Assembly: GCA_041689775.1 (NCBI GenBank) | Contig: JBDNFP010000077.1 | Span: forward strand, 1-13,683 | DNA length: 13,683 nucleotides | Reading direction: 5' to 3' | Source: JBDNFP01 sp041689775 | GTDB lineage: Bacteria; Bacteroidota; Bacteroidia; Cytophagales; Spirosomataceae | Shown: positions 13,550 through 13,683 of the stretch, piece by piece | Layout of the letters: each line of letters begins with the position of its first letter | How positions within the stretch are numbered: position 1 is the first letter of the stretch | Notes under the pieces: model-generated | What the model was told of the DNA's origin: nothing | Databases searched by the model: none | Seen by the model: the letters and a program-made list of their open reading frames with translations, nothing else | Made by a program: the position numbers and the translations under genes

Positions 13550-13683
13550 CTACCCACCCACGCCAGAGGCGATGGGATGGGCTTCGGGTTTCATAGAGTG
13601 TGCTTTGTTACCAAAGTCTGATTTCCTCTCCACCTTTGTAATCGCCAGTTCCTGACGATATATTTTTAATCCTTCATTTAAAA
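13550..13683 (-). CDS. 3' end of an unidentified gene (partial, right edge)
   Basis: The - strand frame is open from the right edge to a TAG at 13552-13550. It encodes 43 complete residues such as LNEGLKIYRQELAITKVER and DFGNKAHSMKPEAHP, ending SGVGG. The mixed charged and helical composition looks like a real protein end, and the direction matches the M81 gene 250 bp downstream. No family can be named from this tail. Part of it could be spurious because only 134 bp are visible. Confidence 0.45.
   Translation of the reverse strand, partial: LNEGLKIYRQELAITKVERKSDFGNKAHSMKPEAHPIASGVGG

Overview
This window looks like chromosomal DNA of a Bacteroidota bacterium, most likely Cytophagales and close to Spirosomaceae. 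The base composition is intermediate. Genes are separated by AT-rich spacers that mostly lack Shine-Dalgarno sites, and most proteins start with Sec signal peptides ending in ..AQ or ..NA. The gene content is typical of environmental polysaccharide degraders: a heparinase II/III-type lyase, a GH26 mannanase, propeller/helical-toroid secreted proteins and an M81 peptidase. The taxonomic placement is inference from style and content only.

Left flank (1-2650) is a decayed block. It holds the tail of an unidentified gene, then a Crp/Fnr-type regulator interrupted by an in-frame TAG. Next is the 5' stub of an SMP-30/gluconolactonase-like gene that runs directly into the antisense 3' part of an APC-family amino-acid permease. 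The permease itself carries a homopolymer frameshift and an in-frame TAA. The stub and the permease are convergent and both have lost their 3' ends at one breakpoint (about 1195-1206), which is best explained by a deletion.

Centre (2758-9794) is intact. A secreted heparinase II/III-like polysaccharide lyase lies on the + strand. It is followed by a gene-poor, AT-rich stretch (4810-5705) holding a Cys-rich ORF remnant, two overlooked tiny hydrophobic ORFs that look translationally coupled, and a cluster of three abutting triloop hairpins. On the - strand lies a tight three-gene operon, read 9794 to 5706. It encodes a propeller plus helical-toroid protein of 706 aa, a 406-aa stand-alone secreted protein related to its C-terminal half, and a small secreted FGE/sulfatase-modifying-factor-fold protein without the catalytic cysteines. 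Together they look like an uncharacterised extracytoplasmic carbohydrate-processing module.

Right flank (10307-13683, - strand): a GH26 endo-mannanase gene with both catalytic glutamates intact, but with a 1-bp frameshift near its N-terminus and no recognisable start codon. Then come an orphan C-terminal gene fragment, an intact secreted M81 (MlrC-like) metallopeptidase gene, a second palindrome-rich spacer, and the 3' end of an unidentified gene entering from the right edge.

The most striking overall pattern is the number of independent lesions in the two flanks, around an intact core that contains an undescribed propeller/toroid/FGE-like operon.
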